From: Streblospio benedicti
Lineage: Eukaryota; Annelida; Polychaeta; Spionida; Spionidae
Direction of reading: 5' to 3'
Length of the DNA: 64,000 nt
Assembly: GCA_019095985.1 (NCBI GenBank)
Contig: CM032660.1
Coordinates: 8,331,763-8,395,762 of the forward strand
Under the pieces are notes generated by a model, which was not told the DNA's origin, made no database searches, and worked only from the letters and a program-made list of their open reading frames with translations. Shown piece by piece: positions 21,655 through 35,269 of this stretch (within the stretch, counting starts at the first letter, position 1; each line of letters begins with the position of its first letter). Both the position numbers and the translations under genes were made by a program.

Positions 21655-22439
21655 CTACACGTGGTATATGTGATAAAAACGGTACATTAATAGTAAGTAG
21701 AGAATATAAGACATATGTAAGGGGCTGATCATTTGATATAAAAGGGCCTTGGGTCAATGAACAAAACTATTTGTTACGATATATATGGGGCGTGTCAAAA
21801 ACGTTTGCATCTTACATTTTGCAGGATTTATTTTACTACTGGTGGATAAAAGGCTGGTTTCTCAGGCTTTTGAAAATTCGAAAAACTTTAAAATTTACAA
21901 TAAACAATTTACTTGATCAATCTAAAGTGCCTTACAGTGATCTATCGTGGAAGTAGCGGTGTGGATAGATCTGTTACGGGAGAAACACAATACGAAACCA
22001 ACACGTCAAGAACGCTCAACGTCAGAATCATATTACGCTGAACGTGAAGGACATGTGTGACGTTCTGAAGCGATTAGGAATGGAGTTACAAGATCATAGA
22101 AACTTTATCGTCGAATGTGGAGCGATGCTATAATGAAATAAGACATTGACTGGTTGGGAAAATATTGTGATTGGATTGTAGGTGTTTTCCTGACAGAGTG
22201 ATGTAAAGGTCTCTAACCTTCATCAGAGGTGTTTTTAAACACTCACACAAGAAACTAAACATGTAAGAAACGACGATAGGATTGCTCGAGTGCATAATTG
22301 TGCATTTAAAACATTTTCCCCTCATTGTCCAATCACGTGCACACACCCGACTGTACACTTTCAACGTGATATTTCGGGTTGTCAATTTATATTAATTGTG
22401 TAAAGGGTAGGACTGCATAATTATCATTTTCTCACTATT

Positions 22440-23930
22440 AGTCTGTATAGTTGTCGCTACAGGTCTCTGGCTCGACAAATACAGAAAAAACCAATGGTGG
22501 TGCATATGAAGTCCTGTCGAGACAAAATGCACCTAAGCTGTATTTCTTCAATGAATATTGAACTGCAAGAAATGCAAGTGCAACATAAACAATTGCTCCG
22601 TACATCTCCCAATCTTAAATGCTGGCTTAATATCCACTGGTATATATCAACATGTGTAAATGTGGTCGTCGGTAACGTAGATGTTAGGAGCATGGAAGCG
22701 GGGAATGTAGGGGAATGTATATGGCGTAGTGTGTGGTGTGCTGTGCTTTGATGATCAGCACCTGAAACTGGCTTTGGAGTTGGTATTTGGGGAAAAACTG
22801 AGGAGTTAGATGCAACGGTAGGCCTAACCACTCCCCTAGTTCAGCAAAAAGCCGGGGTCCACCATTGTAGTTAGACTATTAAAGGTTATTCAGTTCCATT
22901 TACATTACAGTGCAAATTGGATCACGGTACAACAAAATAAAGATATGAACTTTGCAATGCTGGAGAAAATATTGGAATCCACAGCATTGACAGCGGCAAC
23001 AGCGCCAACCAACTACGAACGATGGTACGAAAGTAACAGTCCAGTACTTCCCAGTACTTGTGATACAACACCACAGCCGCACTGAGCTTTTCCATTGCAA
23101 ATTACAATGGCTTAATGAATAGACAAACAATTGTACATACCCTCCATTCTAATTAGTAATAATATATTTTGTTATGAAACCAATAACCTTTACTCAGTAT
23201 CAAAAAAATTGTGCTGTGCTTTTTCAACTACCACCTGCCCGATCACCCTAATGTTGAAAAATTCACACCTGTTAAATAGTTGCAAATAGTAACAAAGCAT
23301 CACTATTTTATAGTAAAGGTTGGTCCCTATGATTATTGAAAGCAATTAATCCTATAACAATAGAATGAAAAACTGTGTGTGACATTGCCCTACATCACAT
23401 CAGAGCTACTAAAGACTATTAATAGTGTAATTAATGATTTTTACATACTGGAAACTTTAGGTCAAAGTTTAAAAAAATGGTAAGAACATAAAAATTTGCA
23501 CTTCACTGTACTTGCGAAAACAATGGAATTCTCAGCATCAACAGCAGCACCAGCAACAACTAAGCCATATAAAAATTAAAATAACATTAGAAAAGAAGCT
23601 AATCACAGCTGGCGTGCTCCATCCTCCTACAGTATGGCGGAGTTATCTAGACTATTTAAAGACCAATCTGCTCTATTACATACACAATTATCATAAGAGT
23701 TTTAAAAGAACAAGATTAGGGGTGAATAGAAACCATCAGAAACGAGTTAGTGTTGAAGGGGAATCTAAGGAGTTCAATGCAACGGTAACCACTCCCTTAG
23801 TTAAGGAAAAAATCCACGTCACTGGTAAAGGGAATGATATACTGTATACGGTACCTAAATGCATAATACTGCATACATGTGTGCTTGAACAGAACAGAAG
23901 GAATAACAAGGGAAAGCATGGTATGTGAAG
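22440..23930 (+). repeat. Coding-like duplicated segments, function unknown
   Basis: Two pieces occur twice. One has LEKILESTALTAATAPTN (about 22950-23005) against LAKTMEFSASTAAPATTK (about 23512-23565). The other has EELDATVGLTTPLVQQK (about 22797-22850) against KEFNATVTTPLVKEK (about 23768-23810). The order differs, so this is not a simple tandem copy. The second set lies beside and within an open frame at 23512-23928. Either a decayed gene with duplicated exons or a non-coding dispersed repeat would fit. Confidence 0.35.
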
Positions 23931-23989
23931 GGTTGCTCTTGGAGAATGAAGCCGGTGGTTGCAGCAAAGAGGCACCAGCTGCCTCGTAC

Positions 23990-24870
23990 ACACCCTTTAA
24001 AGAGAGCCAGCATGATTGTGGTTGGGACGGGTTTCATGTTTCACAAATGATCTAGATTTGAGCTTGCTTTGAAAGAAGCCCAGTTCCAGAAACTGACTAA
24101 TAAGTTAAATGTTACTGTAATAATCTGTATATATTTTTTGTACATGTATGACTTGTTCATGAGAATGAATAGCTTTTATGGCATGATAATAATATATCAA
24201 TGTTTTTATAAACATTAGAGCCAGGCAACAAGACTTACATCGCCAAGGGATAAGGTAAGTTTTATTTTTTATATCCTCGTGTTCGTTCTATTACATATTA
24301 CACCTTAAATTGTATCACTATGTATAAGTTTATACTGTTCGTAATAATGCTTGCAGTGTCGCCGAATATAATGTTACCGTATTACTGTTGTGTACTTCTG
24401 TAAACATAGTGGGCCCAAGGTACGGCGATCTTAAGGGACAAGCGTATATCTATATGATTGGCTTGTGATTCGTGGCAAGGTACAGACTCGTTTCGGCTAT
24501 GCCGTCAAGCCAGTGGCGTCACCAAGTTCTAAGTGATCGGATTCTTTCACACTACGTATGTCTATTGTATGCAGTATAGCATTGTCTGTCTATGGGAATC
24601 TTCCCATGGTACATAACTCAGTGATGCAATATCGGTTATTTTCAATAGCTGGCGACCTGAATAAGCCCACATGTATGACTAAGACAGTATGTTAGTTAAT
24701 GTATTGAGCTACCTGTGCTTCGTTCATTTCCATACCAGCTCCTCGTGAACTGTAAAGACGCATCTACAGAGATTAAACAAGCTGCATAAAGTCTAGCTTA
24801 CCTATTATTGTCGCTACTGGTTTAATTACATGGGTTAAAATTAACACTGCCATTATCTTTTTTTTTCATT
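23990..24870. other. Spacer, nothing identified
   Basis: No coding or repeat content recognised. Confidence 0.45.
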
Positions 24871-24879
24871 TTCTTATTC

Positions 24880-25140
24880 TTTTTCATGTAATTTCATTGG
24901 TTATCATGATCCAGAAGTATCTGATAACCATTAAGGGTTATCACCCCTCTTCGAAGAGGGGTGATACCATGGTTATCATGCTTGTACTCAGCCAGACTAC
25001 TTTTTTTCACATTTTTTAAAAAACAGTTTTGTAATTTAATAGAAAAAGAATGATAAATACAAAATTGGGTTGGTTATGTAACATGAATTATTTCATCAGG
25101 ATTCGTTCCTGGGGCGCATCAGGCTCGTCGATTGACACCA
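24880..25140 (+). repeat. Dispersed repeat R4, copy 1
   Basis: This block contains ATTGGTTATCATGATCCAGA, a local palindrome ACCCCTCTTCGAAGAGGGGT, CTTGTACTCAGCC.GACTA, TTTTTCACATTTTTTAAA, GTAACATGAATTAT and ATCAGGATTCGTTC. The same series occurs in inverted orientation at 59838-60160. It is probably a non-autonomous mobile element of a few hundred bases. Confidence 0.8.
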
Positions 25141-28100
25141 AAACCTTTGGAAATGGGGACATGGCACTGTACAAGAGGTCGAACATACACTTTTTAAATG
25201 TGCGAATAATATTTTTGTGTGATTGTATCTTATAATTCACTTTGATGGATGTGATGTAGAAATGTTATAGAACAATGAAAATGTAATATTTATACATTTT
25301 TTCGAAACGTTGCTTTCCTGAGAACGCATAGAATAAAAGAAAAACTACTTTTTAAGACAAGTGCAGACGAACCACAGTTTTAAGAAATTGAGAAAGAAAA
25401 GTGCATGTCATAAAAATACTAGGCAAAATGAGCTTCCCGTAGACAGTACATGGCACTTATTTTCAGACCCCACGTAGGGCCATCTTAAGCAAGAGCGATG
25501 TAGTTACAACCACTACTAATGAGTTAGGACAGAAACCACTAGCTGGCCTCTCAACACCACAACATTCCGCTCTAATTTACTGCTACTTACTACTGGCTAT
25601 TTTTATGCTCGGCTAAACAAGCTAAAAACTGGATTAGATGTGTGGTATACAAAAAGTGTACATAGTAAATGCGATATGTGACTGGTGTGGTCTGGTGGAT
25701 TGACATTAGGTGTTTTTTAACCTTTGAAATGCTGGTCAAAGTTCTAATGTTAAATCTAAGGGTACAGAATTTCTGATTCGTACCCCCCCCCAAAAAAAAA
25801 CAAAAAAAACAAAAAAAACAAACAAACAACAAACAAACAAACAACAACACCAAAACAAAAACAGAACAGTCACAACAAAACCCAAAAACATGGATGTAAA
25901 AATATTCCAGTACAATAATGCATATAAAGATCATTCGTAAATGGTTATTATAAGCACATCAATATTGAAAGTTATTGAATATCCTGACTACATGTTATAT
26001 AGTATAAACTGTAGATTGAGCAGAAGACATAACCAACGGAGTCTGCGTCGGTTCCTGTCCCCTACTTTACTACATTGAGAACTAGACTTAAAATCACAAA
26101 TGCAGTGTCTGAGTGTGACATGGGCGAGGTGTGGAGTATAAACTTTTATTGAACTAGCTTAAAGGTCACCTAGGTTAATACGAGCAATCTGGACAATCCC
26201 AAATACCTCGTTTACTGTGCTCTATGTTGCTCAACACCCACTCAAAACAGGATTATTTGTGAGCTCCTAAACATCTCAATGTTTACAAGCTAGAGATCTA
26301 AAGACTACCTCATTACTAAGCGTCACTTTCACACAGCTAGTTTAAATATCGAGCGAGTGCTCTTTCCAGAGAGGTCGCTATTTTCACAGGTTAACTCGCC
26401 CGTCGTATTTACAGGATAAACAACCGGCGCCGGGCGATTAGCACCTGCTACACATAATTTTTTGCACGCAAAACGTACGACAAACGACTGTGACTAAACG
26501 CAACAGTGATCACTAGCAATGGCACGAAAGAACATGTTGCATTTCAAACAGCAGGGGGTGGGGTTGTGGTTGCATGGTGGCAACTTTGATTTATGATGTG
26601 GAAGGTTCTCTGAGGGCTCTAAGAAGGTGGGAATTGCTTGCATAATATAGGACATGCCACACGGTTAAAAGTGCTTTACACGAGGTCTCACTTGGTCAAA
26701 ATAACTTTATACTGGTATGCACACATGGACGTGCCTGTCCCCACCTCCGCTTACAGAGACATTGCCCCAATATTGAAAGGCAAGTGCACTCTGTGAGAAC
26801 TCTCTTCTAGTACTTGTTGATTAGATTCTTTGCTAGCGGACATAGTATTACAGTCAATGTGATGGAGAGTATGATAGACATTTGTATATAACAGAGGTCA
26901 TGAGTACACTGAATTTCATATAATACAGATCCACGGCTGCTGATGGCTTTAAACTGGCGATAAGCACTGGGTCAGGGTAAGAACAAAATTATTTGGTTAA
27001 CCTTAACAATGCCCTTGCATAAACATTGGCAGGGTCTAATGTGCGTTTACTTTAAACCTAAACCTATATGCTACTGGATTGTAGTGCACATTAAATGTTG
27101 TCATTACAATGGTAAAGTGGCTGTTGTAAAGTCAAAAGTGTGAACAGATTAAGAAAAAAGCCGAAAAGTACTTTTAGTAGGTATTTGATGTGGATGTTGT
27201 GTTATAAAGCACAGCTTCTAGGTAGGAGGGCCATAGAAACCCAGACAAGTAAAATACGTGAGTAACACGTATAATATTCGTTCAGAAAAGTTTTGGTCAG
27301 TTGACTGCTGCCTTTTATTAATTCCAAATATGTTGGGGGATTGTGGAGCCCGTAGGGACACTATTTGCATTTTAATGTAGCTTATAGAACTGTGTGGGTG
27401 TGGGGTTGCCATCCGGGCGGTAGGAGGTGGGGGAGATCATCAGGATGTGGGATTGGGTGTTGTCAGAACCGGGTACTGTACGATCAGAATGTATGGGAAT
27501 GGTTGGTCAGGAGACTACGGTGATTGTCAGAATGTTAGGGTGTGTGGGAGGTCATTGTGTAGCTGTCCGTAATTTGATTGTGATTAGTTTTGCGAATTAC
27601 CAATGGAAAGCTTACTATGAACGGGTTAAAGGTAGTGTACATGCTTAATAATAAACCAGTAAGTATGGTACCTTTCTATGACGTCATTGGGGTGCTTCTC
27701 CGAGCTTACGTCTGCCGTATGGTGTGACGTCAACTGCAGCACGAGAACCACAGTAACATGGACGACAGACGTGAATCGAGCCATAGCAGGGTATTTATCC
27801 GTTCAAATATCCCAATGCAAATTACCATAAATGTTTACTTTCATAACTCTTACTCCACTTTTCAAACCACAGTATTGTATCAGTGTCATAACTATCCTAT
27901 GTTCCAAAAGCCTAATGCAATGTAAAACAATATAGTTGAAAATTTCATGTTGATATAAGTGTTAAAAATCCATGCCATCAAACATCCTATCTATGGCAAT
28001 TAATTTATCAAATGTTTGACTACAAAACATATGTTTAATATAGAAACTGTGTATAGTCACTAATATTATTCCTCTATCCTCACAACTATCTCTACGTTCA

Positions 28101-29290
28101 CAATTAATAGCTTCTAATGAAGCAACCGCAGGTCGGCCTCATGCATAAGCTCTATTTTTACATATAGTTCATTGAGTAGTAGAAGTAGTAGTCCGATGTT
28201 GCATCACACCAACGCCAGTAGGCAATTTCACCAGCTGTGATCGTTCAGCATTTAACAATGGTATAGACCTATAAACAATACTCCAATCCGCCCAGGTATG
28301 CCAAGGCTCCTGCACTCAGCGTAACACTTCCCGGTGAGCGCAGCAGATAGAATCCCAACAGAGCACGTAATACACTCTAAAGTGCATGTTTTATGATAGT
28401 TCCATCAAGTGATCACATCTAGACAATGTAGTTGTGTTCAGCAACCATAGGATTAAATCAATTCATTCTGATTCTAAAACACATACGGTTTAGAAGACAT
28501 GCCAACCAGTCACTAGTGTTCTCCATTAGAGGATGCTTTCTCGCAAGTCTATGGCTATAATTAATATAGCTTTGGATAAAGAATCCTCCAATGTGCGTAC
28601 ATTCATGTCAATTGATTACAATATATCTATTTTCTTCAAGTTACACTAAAGACAGAGAGCAAAATGTAATACAGCAAAACTGCCTCAATTAAGAGACCAC
28701 CTCAATAATAAGACAATTTCTCACGGCCCCACAGCTTAACTTTAATGAACCTCAGGCAAAACACTTACAACATTGCATTGTAAGTATAAACCTCAAAGAC
28801 GCAGTGCCTAAACATTAAGAAGTTACCATCAGTCAGTTTTCTTTTACAATGGCTCACATATCCTCTGAGTAGTCAGGCCAGTTTAAATTGGGTTCATTAA
28901 ATCACTATGTTCTCCTTTACTGCTAGATGTTCAACATGCCTGGTGCTTGCAACATTGTATCTCATCGTTTTTGCCATTCTTTGTGGAAAGTTACGTTCAT
29001 TATGATCAATAGTAACTGCCGAACGTACACGCAATTAAAGATCATGGGGGTTGTCAAACGGTAGAGAACTAGAAGCACTCAATTTTAGAAGTCTCGTCAT
29101 GCTCACCAATACGAATGTTGCATTGAGCACTCAACTGCCCATGTCAAGAATGATATTCAGTGCATATACACGTGTCTTCCTTAAAGCCTAGGGCACAACC
29201 GGCAGTGCAGACATTAGGACAGTACGAGTTTTTCTGTGTCCTCGTGGATATGGCATGTAAGAATGTTATGGTTGACGTACGGTCTCCATA
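25140..29290. other. Long spacer, no supportable gene
   Basis: About 4 kb without a recognisable gene. It includes an A/C-rich simple tract (25786-25862, AAACAAACAAAC-like). A weak MITE family 1 trace lies at about 28671-28760 (TACAGCAAAACTGCCTC, GACCACCTCAATAATAAG). The frame at 27427-27648 (+) has no motif. Confidence 0.5.
25786..25862 (+). repeat. A/C-rich simple sequence
   Basis: A C run followed by repeated AAAC and AACAAAC units. The - strand open frame over it is rich in Phe, Cys, Leu and Val and is an artefact of this composition. Confidence 0.8.
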
Positions 29291-30429
29291 CGGAATCTGT
29301 AAGAGCTAAAGGCATTACTTACTATCAGTCTTCCTGTGCCGGCAGTGGGATGCTGACATGACAAAGACACTTGTAATGATTTCACAAAGACCAGACAGAC
29401 CATGCAAGAGACCACTAGAGGTGCCTGAGTGGAATACTCACTAAATACTGCTTTACCTTACAGAATAACCATGGGCATTTAACGAATAGTTTATTCGTTG
29501 ACTATATGTTAAGCAGCATTCAATAGAATAGCATTGTTGTTATTGCAGTGTTTTATGGCATTCAAAATACTATACACATCATGAACAGTGATGCAGTGTC
29601 GATCAGACAACCCTCTGCACAGTAGAAAATGCACAAAGGCCTGTCGTGAGAAGAGAGGTAAGCATTAAATTAAGCAGTGTTGGGTAGAATTTGTTAACAT
29701 AAAATAAAAAATCTGTAATTTGTGTGTATTTCCTCCTATAATTGTGTTTATGAAGACAAGTGATTTCAGTGAAACAACTGATTTTGAAGCCCACAATCTG
29801 AGTTAACACAGATGACCAACAGTCCACATGGTATGGTGTATATGGTAGGAGTATATGGTAGGAGTAAAATTCAATAGAAGAGTTTTTTGTTATTAACAGC
29901 ACTTATGTTACTAGTCATTATATAGATTATCTGTTATGAATATTATTTTCATGCTACTGGTTATTTTACGACATTCAACAAGCAATACACATCACGTAAT
30001 GGCTTGCTACTTTATAGTGTCCGAGCGTTTCTATGCATTTTTTTAAGTGTGAAGATACGCATGAAAATGAACTACCAGAGTTTCCAATATAGAGGTAAGC
30101 ATTAAATTGAAAGGCGTTGGGTATTATTTTGTTAAAATTTAAATTATTTCCACCTGCATTTGTGTTTATGCAGAGATGCATTCAAAGTGATGAATTTAGA
30201 AGTCCCTGATCTGAAATCCAAATGGCCTGCAGTTCACACCTGCAGTCGCTATGACCACCAGCATTCCCTGCACAGACATTATAACAACTATACTGACAAA
30301 ATTTGAGCAGGATGAGCATTTATCCTTAGAGACGCCGAGTACAAGAACACACTGGTTATCATTACTGGCCAAGTAAAACACTCCAGAAATGTGAAGGTCA
30401 GGATAAAGCCTGCAGCCATATTAGACAGC

Positions 30430-30690
30430 TGGAATCACCGCTCCTGGTGCCTCCTTGCCGCATGTCTGCCCCAGTCACAAGGGGGTGAGTGTGGCGCAAG
30501 TTAGGAAGTTGCAAGAGCTCAAGGGGTCTCTTACTATCCGTCTTCCTGTGCCAGCGCTAGGATATCCGTATGCCGAGGTGAATGACTTTACAAGGCCGCT
30601 CGTAATGATTTCACCAAGACCAGGCAAAAGTCCAGATAGTCCATGCCAGAGACCACAAGACAGCATGGATGGACAAGTCTGCTAAAATAC
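30430..30690 (+). other. Conserved exon-like block of the array, copy 1
   Basis: The + frame reads KLQELKGSLTIRLPVPALG, then YPYAEVNDFTRPLVMISPRP. Related blocks at 31850-32020 and 35275-35520 read KVLQELMFLTISLPVPAQG and KVLQELKVSITISLPVPAQG, followed by CPNGEVNDIT and CPYGEVKDLTRSLVIISQRP. The frame is kept across three copies despite nucleotide changes, which hints at past coding. The opposite strand is also open here, so strand is not certain. I recognise no family. Confidence 0.4.
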
Positions 30691-31849
30691 TGCTTTACCG
30701 GACAGAATAACCATGGGCAATGAATAGTTTGTTTATGTTTGACGGTATACTAGGAGAATTCAATAGAAAACCATGGAATCAAGTGCGATATAGGAGGAAA
30801 ATGCAGTAACATATGCCTGCATAGATGAAGAAAATGTTGAATAGAGTAGAATAAAAACAAATTTTGATGAATTTGCTGGCAAATTTAAAGCAAAGAGTGA
30901 TGGTAAGACAAACGCTTTCACAGTAGAAAACACGAAGAATTTACAAGTAAAACGACAGGTAAGCATTAATTTGAGCAGTGTTGGGTATGTTTTTCAAATT
31001 AAAATTCTGTCATTCGTGTGCATTCCCCCAATCATTGTGTCTATGAAGACTAGCAATTAAAATGAGACACTGATTATGAAGCCGAAGAAAATAGCTTCAC
31101 ATTAGCTGCGAGCTGCGTAGAGTAGCAGCTAGCTCGCATCTCTGATCACTGCAGATCACCAGATATTCACCCAAATCCAGTAGGCATTCGACTATTACCT
31201 TAATTCAGCGTCTACACCAGCTTGGCAACCTTGTGAAGATAGTCCATATTAAAAATGAAGTGGGAAAGACTACAGCAATACAAGAATTCCACAGACAGGT
31301 AACCATTACATTGAACAATGTTCGGTATTCTTTTGTTAACTTTAAACTCAAATTTCTCGTGTGTTTATGTTTATGACGTGATGCATTCAGGCGGATAAAT
31401 TTAAAAGTCGATGACCAGAAATCCAAATGGCCTGCAGTTCACACCTACAGTCAATATGACCACCAGCATTCCTGGGAGAAACCTTAACAATTTCACTAGG
31501 AAGCATTTGAGCAGGACGAGCCTGTATCCTTGCAGAGACGCTGTGGTATTGTAATAAGAGGCTACACAACTACACTCAGAATGGAGTGAGTCTAGAGATG
31601 AGACGATGGTGATAGCTTGTATAGGAGAGAGATGGTCGATTGTATGGGAGTGGTGTTACAGAATAAAGAGGGTGCAGATGCATTTAATAGTACTGTCGTG
31701 TATCATACTCTAAGGACATACTAACAATATACACTAAGTCACATATCAATACAACATTAGAGTACAAGAAGACACTAATTGCAATTACTGGCCAGGTAAA
31801 ACACGTCAGAAATGGGAATTTGACACCATCGGAATCACCGCCCCCTGGT

Positions 31850-32030
31850 GCCTCCTTGCCGCATGTCTGCCCCAGTCAAGGGAGATGAGGGAGGCGCAAG
31901 TTGGGAAGGTGCTGCAAGAGCTTATGTTTCTTACCATCAGTCTTCCTGTGCCAGCACAAGGATGTCCAAATGGCGAGGTGAATGACATTACAACGACACT
32001 TAATACGCTAACAAAGAGAAAGGAGGCACT
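31850..32030 (+). other. Conserved exon-like block of the array, copy 2
   Basis: It shares GGTGCCTCCTTGCCGCATGT, CTGCAAGAGCT, CAGTCTTCCTGTGCCAGCAC and GGCGAGGTGAATGACATTAC with the copies at 30430 and 35275. After about 32000 it diverges into a segment (TTTTGTAAGGACC..TATGATATATTTGCGTGA) that recurs at 33170. Confidence 0.45.
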
Positions 32031-32209
32031 ATGTTTTGTAAGGACCCGTATGATATATTTGCGTGACCCATTAAGACGTAAGTAGTTTTGGTAGAGCCAG
32101 CCTAAATCGCACCACCACGGCAAGATTATCGAGGCGACCGTAGGTGCCACAGTCCACGATAGGTACAACAAGACCAAAAGCAGGTAAGTCTAGTTACTTA
32201 TATGTATGT

Positions 32210-32350
32210 GTGACAGCGTGGATAGTGTTGGACTCGTGGGTTCAATTCCCGGTAGGGTCTGTTGATGGGTGTTAGGCAAACTAATTTCTAAAAGGTTGCC
32301 CACTGCTAAGTGGTAATTACCCATTATCATATTAATTTTATCACTACTAT
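32210..32350 (+). mobile_element. tRNA-derived SINE, copy 1
   Basis: The head has an A-box-like region (GCGTGGATAGTGTTGGACTC) and a B box GGGTTCAATTCCC, as in a tRNA promoter for RNA polymerase III. It is followed by GGGTCTG.TG.TG.GTGTT and GGTTGCCCACTGCTAAGTGG. Truncated compared with the copy at 43647. Confidence 0.75.
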
Positions 32351-33368
32351 ACAGTCAGTTGTACAAAACTGCTAAAAAAATCGTTTCGCTGGTGTTAGGA
32401 TGCCCATATATCGAGGTGAATTGTAACCAGTAGTTTATGTTTTATTTGTCGTACATTGGTAGCCTCAGTGCATCTTTGGGGACTACAGGCTAGTTTGGTG
32501 ACGTCTGCGGTAGTACTATATTGCTGCCACTATAAAAAAACATTTCATCTACCGTCGACCGCACTCATTTTGTCATATTTCATTGTAATGGTTATTTAAT
32601 CATTTACGTTCACAGGTAATGCATATTCTATTTTATATATTTGTGTCATGATGATTTTAGTTGGTAAGTTAAACTTTTGTATTAATTGTAAATGTAACTG
32701 ATTTTAATTTAATTAAGACTCATTTTGTCATATTTCATGGTTATACGTTCACACACAGAATGAGCCACCAACCTGGCATGTAGCCAGGTTACCTTACAAG
32801 GACCTTACAAGTACACTTGTATTAATTTCACAAAAACAAGCAAAAGTCCAGATAGAGTATGTCAGAGATCACATGGATGGATACTTTCTACTAGGTAGAA
32901 TGGTGTTCCTTAAAAATACTGCTTTACGGTTAATAATTACCATGGGCATGTTATAAATGGTTAATGGTTTTTACTATATATTAGCAGAATTGAATAGAAT
33001 AGCATTGATTGCAGTTTTTTATGGCATTCAGAATACTCATATGTACACAATATAAATAGTGACAACTCTCTGCACAGTAGAAAAGACTACAGAGATCTTT
33101 ATAATGTGTAAATCAATGGCACAAATTCTTGCATGTCACACAGCCAGCTTTAGGACATAATATCACTATTTTGTAAGGACCAGTATGATATATTTGCGTG
33201 AACAATTGAAATATAAGTAGAGTTTACGAAGAGCCAGCCTAAACCGCACCACCACGAGATATATCTAGGTGACCGTATGTGGGGCACTCAACGATAGGTA
33301 CAAGCCCAAGCCCCAATACAAACCCCCAACACAAAAGCAAAGCAGGTAAGTCTAGTTACTTAGATGTA

Positions 33369-33520
33369 TGTGTGCTTCAGTGACCGAGTGGATAGTGCTG
33401 GACTTGTTGGTTCGATTCATGGTCGGGCTGGTGGTGTGTGTTGAGCAAACTAATCTCCAACAGGTTGCACACTGCTAAGTAGTAATTACACATTATTATA
33501 ATATTAATTTCATCATGCAT
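33369..33520 (+). mobile_element. tRNA-derived SINE, copy 2
   Basis: TGTGTGCTTCAGTGACCGAGTGG (head here given in parts: TGTGTGCTTCAG, TGACCGAGTGG) is followed by a decayed B box GGTTCGATTCA and the CAGGTTGCACACTGCTAAGT body. It shares both flanks with copy 1, as expected for a copy made by segmental duplication. Confidence 0.75.
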
Positions 33521-33639
33521 ATACAGTCGCAGCTTTGCAAGACTGCTAAAAGAACAAAAGATATTCGTGCTGATGGCTCTAATGCTCGTGGTAGCCATGG
33601 CTAGAGCCAAGCGGCGGATGCATGGGAGATTCTTCATGC

Positions 33640-33970
33640 TGGAGTGTGTAGAAACAAGGTGCAGGTAGGAAAGGTGCAGCAGGAGCTACTACAGTTGCTT
33701 GCTATCAGTCCTCCAAAAGAAGCACTAGGGTAAGTAGGTAGCGGATTGACTCCAGGGCGGAGATGAGGACGTCGCAAACACGCAATCTTGAAAGATCTGC
33801 CATGCTTCCATAGCCAGCTTCATGTCCACTGCAGGAATCATTGCTCCACCAATTCCCACGAGAGATTCCTGGTGATGTTGTCCAACCTCGACTTCGGGAG
33901 ACGTCTTCCAGAAGCACCAAAAGCTCTGCATGATGCATCCATAACATGCAAAGGTAAGAAATCCCGGGAG
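33640..33970 (+). other. Diverged array block with exon-like end
   Basis: It contains GGTGCAGCAGGAGCTACTAC, CTATCAGTCCTCC and GCACTAGGGT, then GCAATCTTGAAAGATC, and ends AAAGGTAAGAAA, a fair splice donor. Parts recur at about 36545-36680 (GGCACTAGGGTCAGTG, AAGCAATCTTGAAAG). In the 36.6 kb copy one frame reads VDLIDIREVKRMLQTHTEAI. No domain recognised. Confidence 0.4.
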
Positions 33971-35269
33971 CGTTAAAAGATTTTATGAATTAATTTATGA
34001 TGGAAGTCCTAGCAACAAAGTCACCAAATTAGTGCCTAGACACCATAATGGGTAAACTTTAAGAAATACCGTTTGAACAGTGACTGTGTGTAAAACGCAG
34101 ACTTGGGGTTTTAACTGTCCACTTGTGTCATTATAAGGCTTTGATGCGTCATATATAAATACATATGACACAATTTAAATTTTATTTTGCTAAGCACGTT
34201 TTCTTACTTTAGTTGATAACTATTTTAAATGCACAGTTGCAATGGGTGTAGGTGTTTTATATATCGTCCAAGATGATCCTCTATCAACATACTATACACA
34301 TAATAGATCATGGTACTTTTGGTGCAATAGACGCAATGACTATCACACTGGACACACTCTCAATGACTAAGTAAACTCCAGAAAGATCTTACCAGAGAAA
34401 ACAAGACCCACCTGGATGGACTACTCTCTCCTAGGGGAGAGTAGTGTTCCTTAACTCCTTTACCTTAAAGAATAATTATTGGCTTTAATAGATGTTTCTT
34501 TGAGGATATATCAACAGTGTTTTAATGGCATTCAAAATACTATACATATTATAGTGATGCAGTGTCTGTCAGACAACTGTTTGCACAGTAGAAAAGACCA
34601 CAAACACCATGAAACTTTTGATGGAAGAGAGGTAAGTACTAAATTGAGTATTGTTGGTTATTTCTTGTGACAATTAAAATTCTATGAGTGTATATCCTAT
34701 CGTCATGTTTATGAAGAAAATAGTGATTCAAGTGAGACGACTGATTTTACTTTTATGATATACTCTCTGTTTTTCACGCTGTTAGCATCTGCACTCGCTT
34801 CACGCATGTTGTCGCCCGAATTCCATAAGCCTTAGACTACTACCTCCAGCGCCTGCACCAGCCTGGCAACCAAGTGAAGATAGTCCATATTAAAAGTGAA
34901 GTGGGACACTACAGAAATACCGGAAGTTTCTAGACAGGTAAGCATTAAAGTGCACAGGGTATTCTTTTGATAAAATCTAAACTGTGTTCCGTCCTGCATT
35001 TATGTTTATTTGGCGATGCATTTAAACGGATAAATTTAGCAGTAGACGGCCCGAGATCCAGATGGCCAAACCTTAACACCCTGTAGTCACTTCATCCACC
35101 AGCATTCCCTTACGACATTAGCGACTCTGCTAGTAAGCATGTGAGCAGGATGACCCTGTATCCTTAGGCGCCGAGTACATTAATACACTAGTTATCATTA
35201 CTGGCCACAGAACACACTCCAGAAATGGGAAGGCCAGAATAAAGCTGCAGTCTAGGCCATATTGGACAC

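Larger units (their letters stand above)
32020..33560 (+). repeat. Duplicated 0.4 kb segment including a SINE
   Basis: About 32030-32350 and 33170-33520 share TATGATATATTTGCGTGA, GAGCCAGCCTAAA.CGCACC, CGATAGGTACAA and GCAGGTAAGTCTAGTTACTT, followed at the same place by a SINE. Because both copies have the SINE at the same site, the SINE was there before the duplication. Copy spacing (about 1.15 kb) matches the array unit. Confidence 0.75.

Noticed and set aside
32210-32290. Possible functional tRNA gene
   Set aside because: The acceptor and anticodon arms do not pair and the same body recurs in two other places with a SINE tail, so it is a SINE head.
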